Of a DNA stretch of 64,000 nucleotides, positions 8,604-16,979 are shown in pieces. Origin of the DNA: Mycobacterium sp. 852013-51886_SCH5428379 (GTDB lineage: Bacteria; Actinomycetota; Actinomycetes; Mycobacteriales; Mycobacteriaceae). Position numbers and translations under genes: made by a program. The first letter of the stretch is position 1. The number at the start of each line of letters is the position of its first letter. The stretch covers positions 186,001 to 250,000 of the forward strand of contig NZ_LZSU01000051.1 in the NCBI RefSeq assembly GCF_001665575.1, written 5' to 3'. The notes below the pieces were generated by a model. That model saw nothing but the letters and a program-made list of their open reading frames with translations. It had not been told where the DNA came from and searched no databases.

Positions 8604-9053
8604 GTGACCAGCATGGGCGAGATGCTCGACGTGGCTTATGCGGAGGCGCGAAAAGGTCTGAGCGAAGGCGGTATTCCGATCGGCGCTGCCTTGTTCAGCA
8701 GCGCCGGCGTACTCCTCGGCAGCGGCCACAACCGCCGTGTCCAGGACGACGACCCCTCCGTGCACGCCGAGACCGACGCGTTCCGCAACGCCGGCCGCCA
8801 GCGGGATTACCGCTCGACGATCATGGTGACCACGCTGTCGCCGTGCTGGTACTGCAGCGGCCTGGTGCGGCAGTTCAAGATCGGCGCGCTCGTGGTGGGG
8901 GAGAGTCGCACCTTCACCGGCGGACACGACTGGCTCGCCGAGCTCGGCGTCGACGTCACGGTCATCGACGACGACCGCTGCGTGGCGACGATGACCGAGT
9001 TCATCGCCACCCACCCGGCCCTGTGGAACGAGGACATCGGAGTTGCGGACTGA
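8604..9053 (+). CDS. Cytosine deaminase, yeast Fcy1 type (CDA superfamily)
   Basis: A 149-residue zinc deaminase. The first zinc/proton-shuttle motif HAE is at residues 54-56 and the second, PCWYC, at 80-84. The remembered yeast cytosine deaminase shares more than the zinc site: an AY-E-A start, EGGIPIG, GHNRR, LSPC..C, VGES, DDDRC and the closing W-x-EDIG. This argues for deamination of cytosine to uracil (pyrimidine salvage) rather than tRNA adenosine or guanine. The GTG start begins 11 bases after fadD; an ATG at 8613 is possible. Bacterial cytosine deaminases are usually the unrelated amidohydrolase CodA. Confidence 0.75.
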   Translation: MTSMGEMLDVAYAEARKGLSEGGIPIGAALFSSAGVLLGSGHNRRVQDDDPSVHAETDAFRNAGRQRDYRSTIMVTTLSPCWYCSGLVRQFKIGALVVGESRTFTGGHDWLAELGVDVTVIDDDRCVATMTEFIATHPALWNEDIGVAD

Positions 9054-9083
9054 ACTCGATCGCGGGTTTCGGCGTCTGCTTGA

Positions 9084-9566
9084 ATGGCGGCCATGCGTGT
9101 CTATCTGGGGGCCGACCATGCGGGCTTCGAGCTGAAGCAGGTGATCATCGATCATCTCCGCGCCACCGGGCACGATCCGGTGGACGTCGGCGCCTTCACC
9201 TATGACGCCCAGGACGACTATCCCGCGTTCTGCATCGCCGCCGCGCAGCGGACCGTTGCCGATCCCGGGAGTCTGGGCATCGTGCTGGGCGGCTCCGGCA
9301 ACGGCGAGCAGATCGCGGCGAACAAGGTGCCCGGCGCCCGATGTGCGCTGGCGTGGAGCGTCGAGACGGCCAGCCTGGCGCGCGAACACAACAACGCGCA
9401 GCTGATCGGCATCGGTGGGCGGATGCACTCCGAGGCCGAGGCGCTCGCCATCGTCGACGCCTTCGTCACCACCCCGTGGTCGGAGGCCGACCGCCACCAA
9501 CGCCGGATCGACATCCTGTCCGAGTACGAGCGCACCCACGAGGCGCCCCCGGTGCCGGGCGCATGA
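9084..9566 (+). CDS. rpiB: Ribose-5-phosphate isomerase B
   Basis: A 160-residue RpiB/LacAB-fold enzyme interconverting ribulose 5-phosphate and ribose 5-phosphate in the pentose phosphate pathway. It has the opening YLGADHAGFELK, the GGSGNGEQIAANK loop carrying the actinobacterial catalytic Glu, and NNAQLIGIGGRMH. The sequence is nearly that of M. tuberculosis Rv2465c. The ATG at 9084 is chosen; an ATG at 9093 would drop three residues. The nei gene follows after 11 bases, so the two are likely co-transcribed. Confidence 0.95.
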   Translation: MAAMRVYLGADHAGFELKQVIIDHLRATGHDPVDVGAFTYDAQDDYPAFCIAAAQRTVADPGSLGIVLGGSGNGEQIAANKVPGARCALAWSVETASLAREHNNAQLIGIGGRMHSEAEALAIVDAFVTTPWSEADRHQRRIDILSEYERTHEAPPVPGA

Positions 9567-9577
9567 CCCGGGTCTGA

Positions 9578-10384
9578 ATGCCCGAAGGGCACACGCTGCA
9601 CCGGCTGGCCCGGTTGCACCAGAAGCGATTCAAAGGCCAGCGGGTGCGCGTCAGCAGCCCGCAACTGCGGTTTGTCGAAGGTGCCGCGATGGTCGACGGC
9701 TTCACCTTCACCGGCGCCAGCGCGTGGGGTAAGCACCTGTTCCATCACTACCGGGGCGGGCGCATCGTGCACGTGCACCTCGGGCTGTACGGCCGGTTCG
9801 ACGAGTTCCCCGTAACGCCCGACCAGCCGCCGCCCGAGCCGATCGGCCAGGTCCGGATGCGGATCGTCGGGGCCGAGTTCGGCACCGATCTGCGCGGACC
9901 CACCGCCTGCGAGGTGGTCGACGAGGCGCAGGTGTCGGACATCTTGGCCCGCCTCGGACCCGATCCGCTGCGCCGCGACGCCGACCCCGCCCTGGCCTGG
10001 CGGCGATTGAGCAAATCCAAGCGATCCGTCGGGGCGCTGCTGATGGACCAATCGGTGCTCGCCGGTGTCGGCAACGTGTACCGCAGCGAGTTGCTCTACC
10101 GGCACCGCATCGATCCCTACCGGCTGGGCACCGACATGGAGCCCGATGAGTTCGACGCGATGTGGACCGATCTGGTGGAGCTGATGAAGGTCGGGGTGCG
10201 CCGCGGCAAGATCGTCACGCTGCGGCCCGAAGACGACCACGGCGCCCCGTCTTACCGCAAGGGCAGACCGCGCACATACGTGTACCGGCGCAGCGGTGAA
10301 CCGTGCCGCATCTGCGGGACGCCGATCAGCACCGCCGAGCTCGAGGGCCGAAACCTGTTCTGGTGCCCCACCTGTCAGTGCTGA
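9578..10384 (+). CDS. nei: Endonuclease VIII-type DNA glycosylase (Fpg/Nei family)
   Basis: A 268-residue bifunctional glycosylase/AP lyase for oxidised bases. It begins M-P-E-G, giving the catalytic Pro2 and Glu3. The helix-two-turn-helix DNA-binding segment is around residues 150-185 (DQSVLAGVGNVYRSE), and a C-terminal zinc finger has CRIC ... CPTC. Position after rpiB and length match M. tuberculosis nei1 (Rv2464c). A short GC hairpin follows the stop. Confidence 0.93.
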   Translation: MPEGHTLHRLARLHQKRFKGQRVRVSSPQLRFVEGAAMVDGFTFTGASAWGKHLFHHYRGGRIVHVHLGLYGRFDEFPVTPDQPPPEPIGQVRMRIVGAEFGTDLRGPTACEVVDEAQVSDILARLGPDPLRRDADPALAWRRLSKSKRSVGALLMDQSVLAGVGNVYRSELLYRHRIDPYRLGTDMEPDEFDAMWTDLVELMKVGVRRGKIVTLRPEDDHGAPSYRKGRPRTYVYRRSGEPCRICGTPISTAELEGRNLFWCPTCQC

Positions 10385-10388
10385 TCAG

Positions 10389-10407
10389 GCGCCCGGCTCA
10401 CGGGCGC
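10389..10407 (+). terminator. GC hairpin after nei
   Basis: A 7-base perfect stem (GCGCCCG / CGGGCGC) with a 5-base loop, five bases after the nei stop. Short, no T-run; a modest terminator candidate. Confidence 0.4.
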
Positions 10408-10443
10408 TGAGCGTCGTCCCGACGGGTCGGGGAGAATCGCCCG

Positions 10444-12123
10444 GTGGAATTGATCCTCGTCGTCGTCGGCGCCATCATCATCACCGCGATCGCGCACCGC
10501 CGCGGGCTCGAACCCGCACTGGTCCTCGTCGTGGTCGGGTTCGTGGTGTCGTTCGCCCCCGACTTCAGGGGCATCGAACTCGAATCCGAGGTGCTGCTGT
10601 CGGTGGTGTTACCGCCGCTGCTGTACTCGGCGGCGCTGAACTTCTCGTTCCCGACGTTCCTGCGCAACATCCGGCCGATCCTCGGCCTCGGCATCGGCCT
10701 CGTCGTGATCACCACCTTCGCCGTCGCCGGTGTGGCGTCGTGGCTGGTGCCGTCCCTGACCTTCGGCACCGCGCTGATCCTCGGCGCCGTCGTGGCCCCG
10801 CCGGACGCGGTGACCGCGGTCGCGGTGGGCCGGCGGTTGGGACTGCCGAAGAAATTGATGGCGATTTTGACCGGCGAGAGCCTCGTCAACGACGCCGCCG
10901 CGCTGGCACTGTTCTCGATCGCGGTCGCGCAGGTCGCGGGCAGTCACGCCTACATCGAGAATCCGGTGCTGCTGTTCACCTACAGCGCCCTGCTCGGTCC
11001 GGTGGTCGGCGCCGTCCTCGGCTTCGTCACACTGTGGATCCGGCGCCGGTTGGCCAATCCGGGGCTGGAGACGATCCAGGGTCTGGTGGTGCCGTTCGCG
11101 GCGTTCATGTCCGCCGAACATTTCCACGCCTCGGGCGTGCTCGCGGTCGTGGTGGCGGGTTTCGTCGTCGGTCACGGCTCGCTGGACGCCGGCTATCAGA
11201 CGCGGCTGCAGGAGCGGTACGTGTGGAACTCCGTCGACGTGATGCTCGAGGCGTTCGTGTTCGCCTACATCGGTCTGCAGTTGCGGTTCGTGCTCGAGGA
11301 CCTCAACGAGGCGCACGAGTCGCTCGTCGAGGTGGCGCTGGCATCCGGGGTCGTCCTGCTGGTGGTGCTGGTGATCCGGCCCGCGTGTGTGTTCCTGATG
11401 TTCGGGCGGAACGTGTTGTCCCGCAAGGTCGAATCCAAGCTGAGCGTGCCGGCACCGCACCGCGCTCGCGGAACGCTCGGCACCAGGCGGCGCGACAAAC
11501 CCCGCCGGCTGTCGGCACTGGCCGACCGCCGGTCGCTGACCTGGCAGGAGAACGTGGTGGTGTCGTGGACCGGGATGCGCGGGGTGGTGACCCTGGCGGC
11601 GGCGTCGGGCATCCCGTTGATGACGGTGTCCGGCGAGGCGTTCCCGGAGCGCGCCACGATCCAGGCCATCGCGTTCGCCGTCAGCGTCGGCACACTGCTG
11701 CTGCAGGGGTGGACGCTGCCGGTGCTGATCCGTTGGCTCAGCCCGTCGTTCGACGCCGACCGGCAGGCCGACGAGAGCGAGGGCCACAAGGTGATGGCAG
11801 TGGTGCAGACCGCGGCCGACGAGGTGCTGAACCGGTTCGCCGCCGACCCGCCACCCGGTCTGGATCCGGGAACGCTGGACAACATCAGGGCCACGATCGC
11901 CCGGCACTCCCAGGATTCCGACGAGTTGCCGGACCCGGATTCGCAGACCCCGCGCGCCGCGACGTTCTCGAAGCTCTACCGGGAGGTGCTGTGCGCACAG
12001 CGCAATGCGCTCATCGCCGAACGTGACGCCGGGCGCATCGAGGACGAGACGGTGCGCGCCATGCTCGAACGACTCGATCTACAGGAAGCCGGGATCTCCG
12101 CCCGCCTCGACAGCCGGTTGTGA
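10444..12123 (+). CDS. Monovalent cation/proton antiporter, CPA1 family
   Basis: A 559-residue protein with about 12 transmembrane segments in residues 1-430 and a hydrophilic C-terminal domain of about 130 residues. Antiporter core signatures are visible: LPPLLYSAALN in the third segment, VAPPDAVTAVAVG and LTGESLVNDAAAL for the paired Asp region, and WTGMRGVVTLAAA near residue 376. It likely exchanges Na+ or K+ for H+ at the plasma membrane. It resembles the NhaP/YjcE group (M. tuberculosis Rv2287-like). GTG start; GAGAAT lies 6 bases upstream and could be a weak -10 box of a leaderless message. Confidence 0.88.
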   Translation: MELILVVVGAIIITAIAHRRGLEPALVLVVVGFVVSFAPDFRGIELESEVLLSVVLPPLLYSAALNFSFPTFLRNIRPILGLGIGLVVITTFAVAGVASWLVPSLTFGTALILGAVVAPPDAVTAVAVGRRLGLPKKLMAILTGESLVNDAAALALFSIAVAQVAGSHAYIENPVLLFTYSALLGPVVGAVLGFVTLWIRRRLANPGLETIQGLVVPFAAFMSAEHFHASGVLAVVVAGFVVGHGSLDAGYQTRLQERYVWNSVDVMLEAFVFAYIGLQLRFVLEDLNEAHESLVEVALASGVVLLVVLVIRPACVFLMFGRNVLSRKVESKLSVPAPHRARGTLGTRRRDKPRRLSALADRRSLTWQENVVVSWTGMRGVVTLAAASGIPLMTVSGEAFPERATIQAIAFAVSVGTLLLQGWTLPVLIRWLSPSFDADRQADESEGHKVMAVVQTAADEVLNRFAADPPPGLDPGTLDNIRATIARHSQDSDELPDPDSQTPRAATFSKLYREVLCAQRNALIAERDAGRIEDETVRAMLERLDLQEAGISARLDSRL

Positions 12124-12234
12124 GCACACCGGTCACGCCGCCAAACCCCAAGGATTCGCCAAGATCTCGACAAGCGCCTGCGGTGAGGCTGCTCTGACCG
12201 CCCGGGCCCCTGGGCGCGACGGAAAGGACCGACC

Positions 12235-12861
12235 ATGCACGATCACGCCTTCCGCCTTGCCGCCGCCGGAGTCTTCGCGGCAGCCGTCATCGGACTGGCC
12301 GGTGTCGCGCACGCCGAGCAGTTCGGCGATCCCGAAGGCGCCGCCGAGTACTGGCACGAGCAGTCCTACGACGACTGCGCGATCATGTCGGCGGCGGACG
12401 TGATCGGCCAGATGACGGGCACCGCGCCGGCGGAGGAGGAGATCACCGCCTGGGCCAAGAACCAGCCCAGCGTGTCCGAGCCCGGCGACATGATCTACGA
12501 GCACTCCGATGACCCCGACGACCCCAACGCAGGCAGCATCTTCAAAGATCTGCCGATCGTGCTCGACCACTACGGGGTGCCGTCCCGATACGTCGGCGGC
12601 TCGGACTTCGAGACGCTCAAAGGCGTACTCGGCCGGCAGGGCGCCGTCATCGTGAACCTCAACGCCGAGACGATCTGGGATCTGCCGGGGGATCGCAGTC
12701 AGGCCGACCACGCTCTGGTGGTCACCGGGGTGAACACCGATACCGCAACCGTGCACCTCAACGACAGCGGTGCTGAGGACGGCGCTAACGAGCAGGTCAC
12801 GATCGACACGTTCCTGGCCGCCTGGCAGGCCAGCGGCAACGAGATGGTGATGACGACCTAG
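12235..12861 (+). CDS. Secreted C39-like cysteine peptidase family protein (copy 1 of 3)
   Basis: A 208-residue exported protein. The signal peptide ends at AHA-E near residue 27. The mature part has QSYDDC near residue 43-48 (oxyanion Gln and candidate nucleophile Cys), ADVIGQMTG, then DHALVVTG (candidate His) near residue 160 and HLNDSG (Asn/Asp) about 15 residues later. This Gln-Cys-His-Asp order is that of C39-like, papain-fold peptidases. Two paralogues lie at 16196-16825 and 32124-32804. Proteolysis is inferred; the substrate is unknown. GGAAAGGACCGACC precedes the ATG. The stop codon shares a CTAG with the convergent next gene. Confidence 0.75.
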   Translation: MHDHAFRLAAAGVFAAAVIGLAGVAHAEQFGDPEGAAEYWHEQSYDDCAIMSAADVIGQMTGTAPAEEEITAWAKNQPSVSEPGDMIYEHSDDPDDPNAGSIFKDLPIVLDHYGVPSRYVGGSDFETLKGVLGRQGAVIVNLNAETIWDLPGDRSQADHALVVTGVNTDTATVHLNDSGAEDGANEQVTIDTFLAAWQASGNEMVMTT

Positions 12862-13634
12862 AAGCCGCCGAAGTCGCCCCCGCCGAAGTCGCCGCCACCG
12901 AAATCGCCACCCCAACCGCCGTCACCGCCGGCATCCCAGCCGCCGCCGTCGTCGACTCCGCCGCCCTGACCCTGGTCGACCCCAGCGTCATAACCTTGCG
13001 CGAAGCCCGCGTCGTAACCCGTGCCGGCCATCCCGGAGAACAGGGCGTCGAACAGCAACACCGAGCCGATGCCCCACGCGCCGGCGACGAGCGCCGGCTT
13101 CCACCACGGTTCGGAATACCAGCCGGCCGGGACGGGCCTGCCCGCCACCTGTCCGCCGGGGTAGTAGTTCGGGGTGCGCTGCGACGGCGTCGGCGAGGCC
13201 TCGATCTCGCGGCCCTCGAACTGCACGCGACGGTCCTCGGTGACCGCGCCTGCCGAGCGCTGACCGGACAGCGATTCCAGTTCCGGACCCGGGTCCATCC
13301 CCATCGCGGTGCGCGCAGCGCGGACGTAGTACAGCCCCTCGACCGCGCTCTCCTTGGCCAGCTGCGCCTGGCGCACCGAGGTGGCCTGATCGATCTGCGA
13401 CGCGGCGGCGGTGTACCGCTCGGACGCGTCGGCCAGCGCCTGCTTGGACGCGTCGTCGGAGCCGCTGAGGTTGAGCACCTGGCCGCCGAGCCGTTCGATC
13501 ACCCGCCGGGCGTCGGCCTTGGCGTCGGCAAGGGTCTCGGCGGTGCGCTGCCCGGACCTCTTCGACGCGCTGTAGACAGCGAACGCGAGCGCCGCGACGA
13601 CCACGATGATCAGGACCAGCAGAACGCCGTTCAT
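12858..13634 (-). CDS. DUF1542-like membrane-anchored protein with Gly-rich tail
   Basis: A 258-residue protein: N-terminal transmembrane anchor (residues 3-22), a helical, Ala-rich domain to about residue 120, a second hydrophobic stretch (GAWGIGSVLLFDALFSG) near residue 190, and a Gly/Asp-rich C-terminus of GGDFGG repeats that recalls TPM/YgcG-type tails. The helical part resembles actinobacterial proteins annotated DUF1542. Function unknown. The stop codon overlaps that of the C39-like gene in a shared CTAG. A -10 box lies 6 bases before ATG. Confidence 0.65.
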   Translation of the reverse strand: MNGVLLVLIIVVVAALAFAVYSASKRSGQRTAETLADAKADARRVIERLGGQVLNLSGSDDASKQALADASERYTAAASQIDQATSVRQAQLAKESAVEGLYYVRAARTAMGMDPGPELESLSGQRSAGAVTEDRRVQFEGREIEASPTPSQRTPNYYPGGQVAGRPVPAGWYSEPWWKPALVAGAWGIGSVLLFDALFSGMAGTGYDAGFAQGYDAGVDQGQGGGVDDGGGWDAGGDGGWGGDFGGGDFGGGDFGGF

Positions 13635-13640
13635 CCATTC

Positions 13641-13646
13641 AGCCTA
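13641..13646 (-). promoter_or_regulatory. -10 box TAGGCT, leaderless DUF1542-like gene
   Basis: TAGGCT on the minus strand ends 6 bases before the ATG at 13634, the spacing expected for a leaderless transcript. Confidence 0.45.
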
Positions 13647-13682
13647 CCGACGGACGGCAGGGTTTCGCGGTGCGCGAACGGC

Positions 13683-16106
13683 TCAGCGGGGCAGTCCGAA
13701 CGGCGACGGCGGGGTGGGGGTCGCGATGCCGGCGTTGGTGCGCTGGGTCGCCGTGGTGATGTCCAGCGGGGTGATGGTGCCCGGGTCGGCGGCGCGCAGC
13801 GTGAGACCGACGTCTCTGATGTTGAGCCCGCCGAAGCCCACGAAGGTCTCGTAGACCGTGGAGGAGCCGACGATCTGCAGGGTGAGCGTCGAACCGGGCG
13901 TCATCGTGTAGGCGATGTTCTCCATCGGCACCGACACCGTGTGCTCGCGGCCGTCGAGCACCACCGGGATGGGGGAGACGAGATTGCCGAGGACCCGGCC
14001 GGTCTGGTCGTCGACCAGCTGAGCGAACACCGATCGGGCGCTGCCGTATCCGGAGTAGGTGAACGTGAGTTGCGGTGCGCCCAGCAGGTGGGTGGTCGTC
14101 GGCTGCGACGGCACCTTGATGTTGAGCCCCTGGCCGGCGGGCGCCGCCAGCCCCAGCGAGACCGGGAACGGAACCAGGGACTGTGGGCCCGAGCCGAAGA
14201 GCGGGATGACCGGCAGCAGGCCGCCGTTGCCGGACACCTCGATGGTGCGCTCCTCCGAGCCGAACGGGATCGAATCCGAGGTGTACCAGTCGCCCAGCTG
14301 ATCGACCCAGGTGAACTTCGGGCCGGGGAACTCCGGCAGGGTGACGCCCTTGTTCTTGACGTAGGTGTCCATCCACTCCAGCTGTTGGGACACCAGGAAG
14401 TTCGTCTGCTGGAAGGTGTTCACCGGGTCGAGGCACACCCCGTGGCCGCCGCAGTACCAGATCATCTTGCTGGGCACCTCGGGGCGCAGCGCCATCGCGT
14501 TGTCCATCGCCTGCTGCAGGGTGAACAGGTCGTCGACGGTGCCCTGCAGGAAGAGCGTCGGTGCGGTGATGTTGCGGACGACGGTGGCGGGCGCGTTCTC
14601 GGCGAGGAACTGTTCCTGACCGTTGCCGAGCGTGCCGAACAGCACGCCGGTCAGGATCCCGATGTAGATCTGTGGGTCCAGCCGGGCGCCGTTGACCACC
14701 AGGTCGAGGAGCAGCAGCGTCGCCCAGGAGGTCTTGAACGTGCTGTTGGGGTACAGCGAGGTGGTCAGCGAATTCCAGGCGATGCCCGGCGCGATCGCGT
14801 CGATGCGCTGATCTATGCCCGCCGATGTCAGCTGGATCCCGCCGCCGTAGGAGCCGCCGACCATGCCGATGAGGGGATCCAGGCCGTTGGGGCCGGGTCC
14901 CATCTTCGTGCTCGACAGCATCGACATCCAGTCGATGATGGCCGACACGTCGCGGGCCTCGAAATCCTCGGAATCCAGGTGCAGCAGTCCGCCGGACGCA
15001 GCTTCGCCGCGCGGATCCCAGGTGATGACGTTGTAGCCGGCGGGGCGCAGCAGCGCGAGTCCGGGCACCAGTCCCGACACCGTGGTCAGCTGGGTGGGAT
15101 CGGTGTAGCCGGCGGCACCGAGGCTGGGGCCGTTGAGGATCGTCGGCGCCGACTCGCCTGTCCGCAAGCCGAGGGCGGGGAAGTAGTTGGTACTGATCGG
15201 CGTGCCGTCGAAGGAGTGGATGGTGGTGGTGAACGCGATCGGATCGCCGGTGGTGAACTCGTTGACCGGGATCTCCACCTCGTAGACCCGGGACCGTCCG
15301 ATGACGGGGGCGAGCAGATCGCTCACGATCGGGATCTGGTGCAGCTCGCGGATGAGCGGAGTGGCGATCAGCTTGACGATCGACGAACTGTCGAGCACCG
15401 CGTCGAGCAGTGACTGCTCGGCGACCAGGACCTCGAACCGGTCCGGCCCGGCGGAGCTCATGCCCGCGAAGTACGGCAGGAACGTGAAATCGCCGGTGGT
15501 CGCGTCGAGGGTGACCTTGCCGTTGCCCACGGGACCGCCGACGACGGTGTAGCTCAGCCGGCCGGAGCCGGTGGGTGCGACATTGTCGCCGGTGATGACG
15601 CCCTGGAAGACGCTGATGACCGGCTTGTACGGCGTCGGGCCGCTGATCGTGTTCGCCTGTGGCGACGTGAAACTCGGGGATTGCTCGGCCGGTGGGGTGG
15701 CCGATTCTTCGGCGGTGGCGGTGGCGGCGGCGATGCGCGAGGTGGACCGCCGCGACGTCGGTGCGTCGCTGCCGCGTTCGGTGCCGGAGTCTGTGGTTGA
15801 CGTGGACCGTTCGGAGACACGCGCAGAAACCCGTGACGAGATCGGAGTTGTTGTAGCGCTGTCAGTTTCGCTGACGGCGACGCTGTTACTGCGGACGACA
15901 CCAGTACGTGAAGCGGCGCTGGAGGCCGGGGTGGAGGCGGAGGTAGACGCGGATGCAGACCCGGTGTCGGAGGTGGACGCCGAGCGCGCGACGCCGCTGT
16001 CGGCCGTCTCCGCCGACGCCTCACCCGACGCGAGGAAGATGACCACGCCGACGCCCAGCGCGGCCGCCAGACCGCCGACCCGTCCGACATACCGTGCTGC
16101 GCTCAT
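13683..16106 (-). CDS. Large secreted alpha/beta hydrolase, CocE/NonD (X-Pro dipeptidyl-peptidase-like) type
   Basis: An 807-residue exported protein. Residues 1-32 form a signal peptide (cut near ASA-E). Residues 33-150 are a low-complexity Ser/Thr/Ala linker. A short cadherin/VCBS-like beta domain follows around residues 165-215 (LSYTVVGGP ... TGDFTF). The hydrolase domain carries the nucleophile elbow GGSYGGG near residue 410, TVDDLF (Asp) and GGHGVC (His). The last ~200 residues form a beta-sandwich like the C-terminal domain of CocE. It probably cleaves an ester or peptide in the envelope; the substrate is unknown. GAAGGA precedes the ATG. Confidence 0.8.
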   Translation of the reverse strand: MSAARYVGRVGGLAAALGVGVVIFLASGEASAETADSGVARSASTSDTGSASASTSASTPASSAASRTGVVRSNSVAVSETDSATTTPISSRVSARVSERSTSTTDSGTERGSDAPTSRRSTSRIAAATATAEESATPPAEQSPSFTSPQANTISGPTPYKPVISVFQGVITGDNVAPTGSGRLSYTVVGGPVGNGKVTLDATTGDFTFLPYFAGMSSAGPDRFEVLVAEQSLLDAVLDSSSIVKLIATPLIRELHQIPIVSDLLAPVIGRSRVYEVEIPVNEFTTGDPIAFTTTIHSFDGTPISTNYFPALGLRTGESAPTILNGPSLGAAGYTDPTQLTTVSGLVPGLALLRPAGYNVITWDPRGEAASGGLLHLDSEDFEARDVSAIIDWMSMLSSTKMGPGPNGLDPLIGMVGGSYGGGIQLTSAGIDQRIDAIAPGIAWNSLTTSLYPNSTFKTSWATLLLLDLVVNGARLDPQIYIGILTGVLFGTLGNGQEQFLAENAPATVVRNITAPTLFLQGTVDDLFTLQQAMDNAMALRPEVPSKMIWYCGGHGVCLDPVNTFQQTNFLVSQQLEWMDTYVKNKGVTLPEFPGPKFTWVDQLGDWYTSDSIPFGSEERTIEVSGNGGLLPVIPLFGSGPQSLVPFPVSLGLAAPAGQGLNIKVPSQPTTTHLLGAPQLTFTYSGYGSARSVFAQLVDDQTGRVLGNLVSPIPVVLDGREHTVSVPMENIAYTMTPGSTLTLQIVGSSTVYETFVGFGGLNIRDVGLTLRAADPGTITPLDITTATQRTNAGIATPTPPSPFGLPR

Positions 16107-16195
16107 CGTGTTCCTTCGTCTACGTCAATAGCACTGAACGCACGGGAGACTACGCGTCGAAGGCCGGGTCGGACGGCGAATTCGAGTGCCCGGTG

Positions 16196-16825
16196 TCAGG
16201 TCGTCACCACCATCTCGTTACCGCCGGTCTGCCAGGCGGCGGTGAACAGGTCGAGGCTGACCTGTTCGTCGGCGCCGTCGTCGGGTCCGCTGTCGTTGAG
16301 GTGGACGATGCCGGCGTCGGTGTCGACTCCGGTGACCACCACGGCGTGATCGCTGGAGGTGCGGTCGCCGTCGGCGTCCCAGATCATCTCGCTGTTGACG
16401 GTCACGATGACGGCTTTGCCGTCGCCGAGCGCCTCTTCGACGGCATGGAGGCTCGCGCCGTCGACGTACTTGGCGTCGACCCCGTAGTGGGCCAGCACGA
16501 TCGGTAGGTCGGCGAAGGCCGTGCCGACGTCGGGGTCGGTGTCCGGGTCGCCTTGGCGGTAGATCATGTTGCCGGGCTCGGAGACGCTCGGGGTGTGTTT
16601 GGCGAACTCGTCGATCTCGTCCTCGGACGGCTCGGTTCCGGTCATCTGGCCGATGACGTCGGCAGCGGCCATGATGGCGCAATTGTTGTAGCTCTGCGTC
16701 ACTGTCCAGCCCGCCATCCCGTCCGGATTCCCGTACATCTCGGCGTGCGCGAGGCCGGACAGCCCCAGCGACGCCGCGGCGACCAGGATGGTGGCGGCCA
16801 CACTGCGGATGAAGGCGTTGGTCAT
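16196..16825 (-). CDS. Secreted C39-like cysteine peptidase family protein (copy 2 of 3)
   Basis: A 209-residue exported protein, close paralogue of the one at 12235-12861. Signal peptide cut near AHA-E. It has QSYNNC, ADVIGQMTG, SDHAVVVTG and HLNDSG, so Cys, His and Asp/Asn candidates are retained, and it ends in NEMVVTT. The frame stays open upstream to 17338, but the ATG at 16825 is preceded by AGAGGGAAG and begins the signal peptide. It is divergent from the metal-linked operon starting at 16980, with a 12-bp palindrome between the two. Confidence 0.75.
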   Translation of the reverse strand: MTNAFIRSVAATILVAAASLGLSGLAHAEMYGNPDGMAGWTVTQSYNNCAIMAAADVIGQMTGTEPSEDEIDEFAKHTPSVSEPGNMIYRQGDPDTDPDVGTAFADLPIVLAHYGVDAKYVDGASLHAVEEALGDGKAVIVTVNSEMIWDADGDRTSSDHAVVVTGVDTDAGIVHLNDSGPDDGADEQVSLDLFTAAWQTGGNEMVVTT

Positions 16826-16920
16826 GGTCTTCCCTCTCAGTCGCCGGAGTGGCGTGAGGAGAGAATCTGGTCGGACGCTTGCCGGAATCTTGACGTGGTC
16901 TTGATGCGGGGGGCTGAGCG

Positions 16921-16953
16921 AGGTTATCCCCCTGTCAACGTGGGGGATAACCT
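16921..16953. promoter_or_regulatory. Perfect 12-bp inverted repeat, candidate operator of the divergent 16.8/17.0 kb genes
   Basis: Arms AGGTTATCCCCC (16921-16932) and GGGGGATAACCT (16942-16953) are perfectly complementary with a 9-base spacer. C-run/G-run palindromes flanked by A/T resemble binding sites of CsoR-type copper repressors. The spacer reads TTGACA on the minus strand, which could be a -35 element. The site lies 27 bases before the ATG at 16980 and 95 bases before the divergent start at 16825. The regulator identity is inference. Confidence 0.6.
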
Positions 16954-16979
16954 TGGCGACTACAGCGTCCCCGAGCGCC

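Noticed and set aside
6380-8614. A 744-codon frame on the minus strand
   Set aside because: Antisense to the acyl-CoA ligase and DsbA-like genes; no motifs.
12996-15413. An 805-codon open frame on the plus strand
   Set aside because: It runs opposite the DUF1542-like and CocE-type genes, which have clear domains and signal peptides; its product is Arg/Gly/Val-rich without any motif, as expected for antisense frames in GC-rich DNA.
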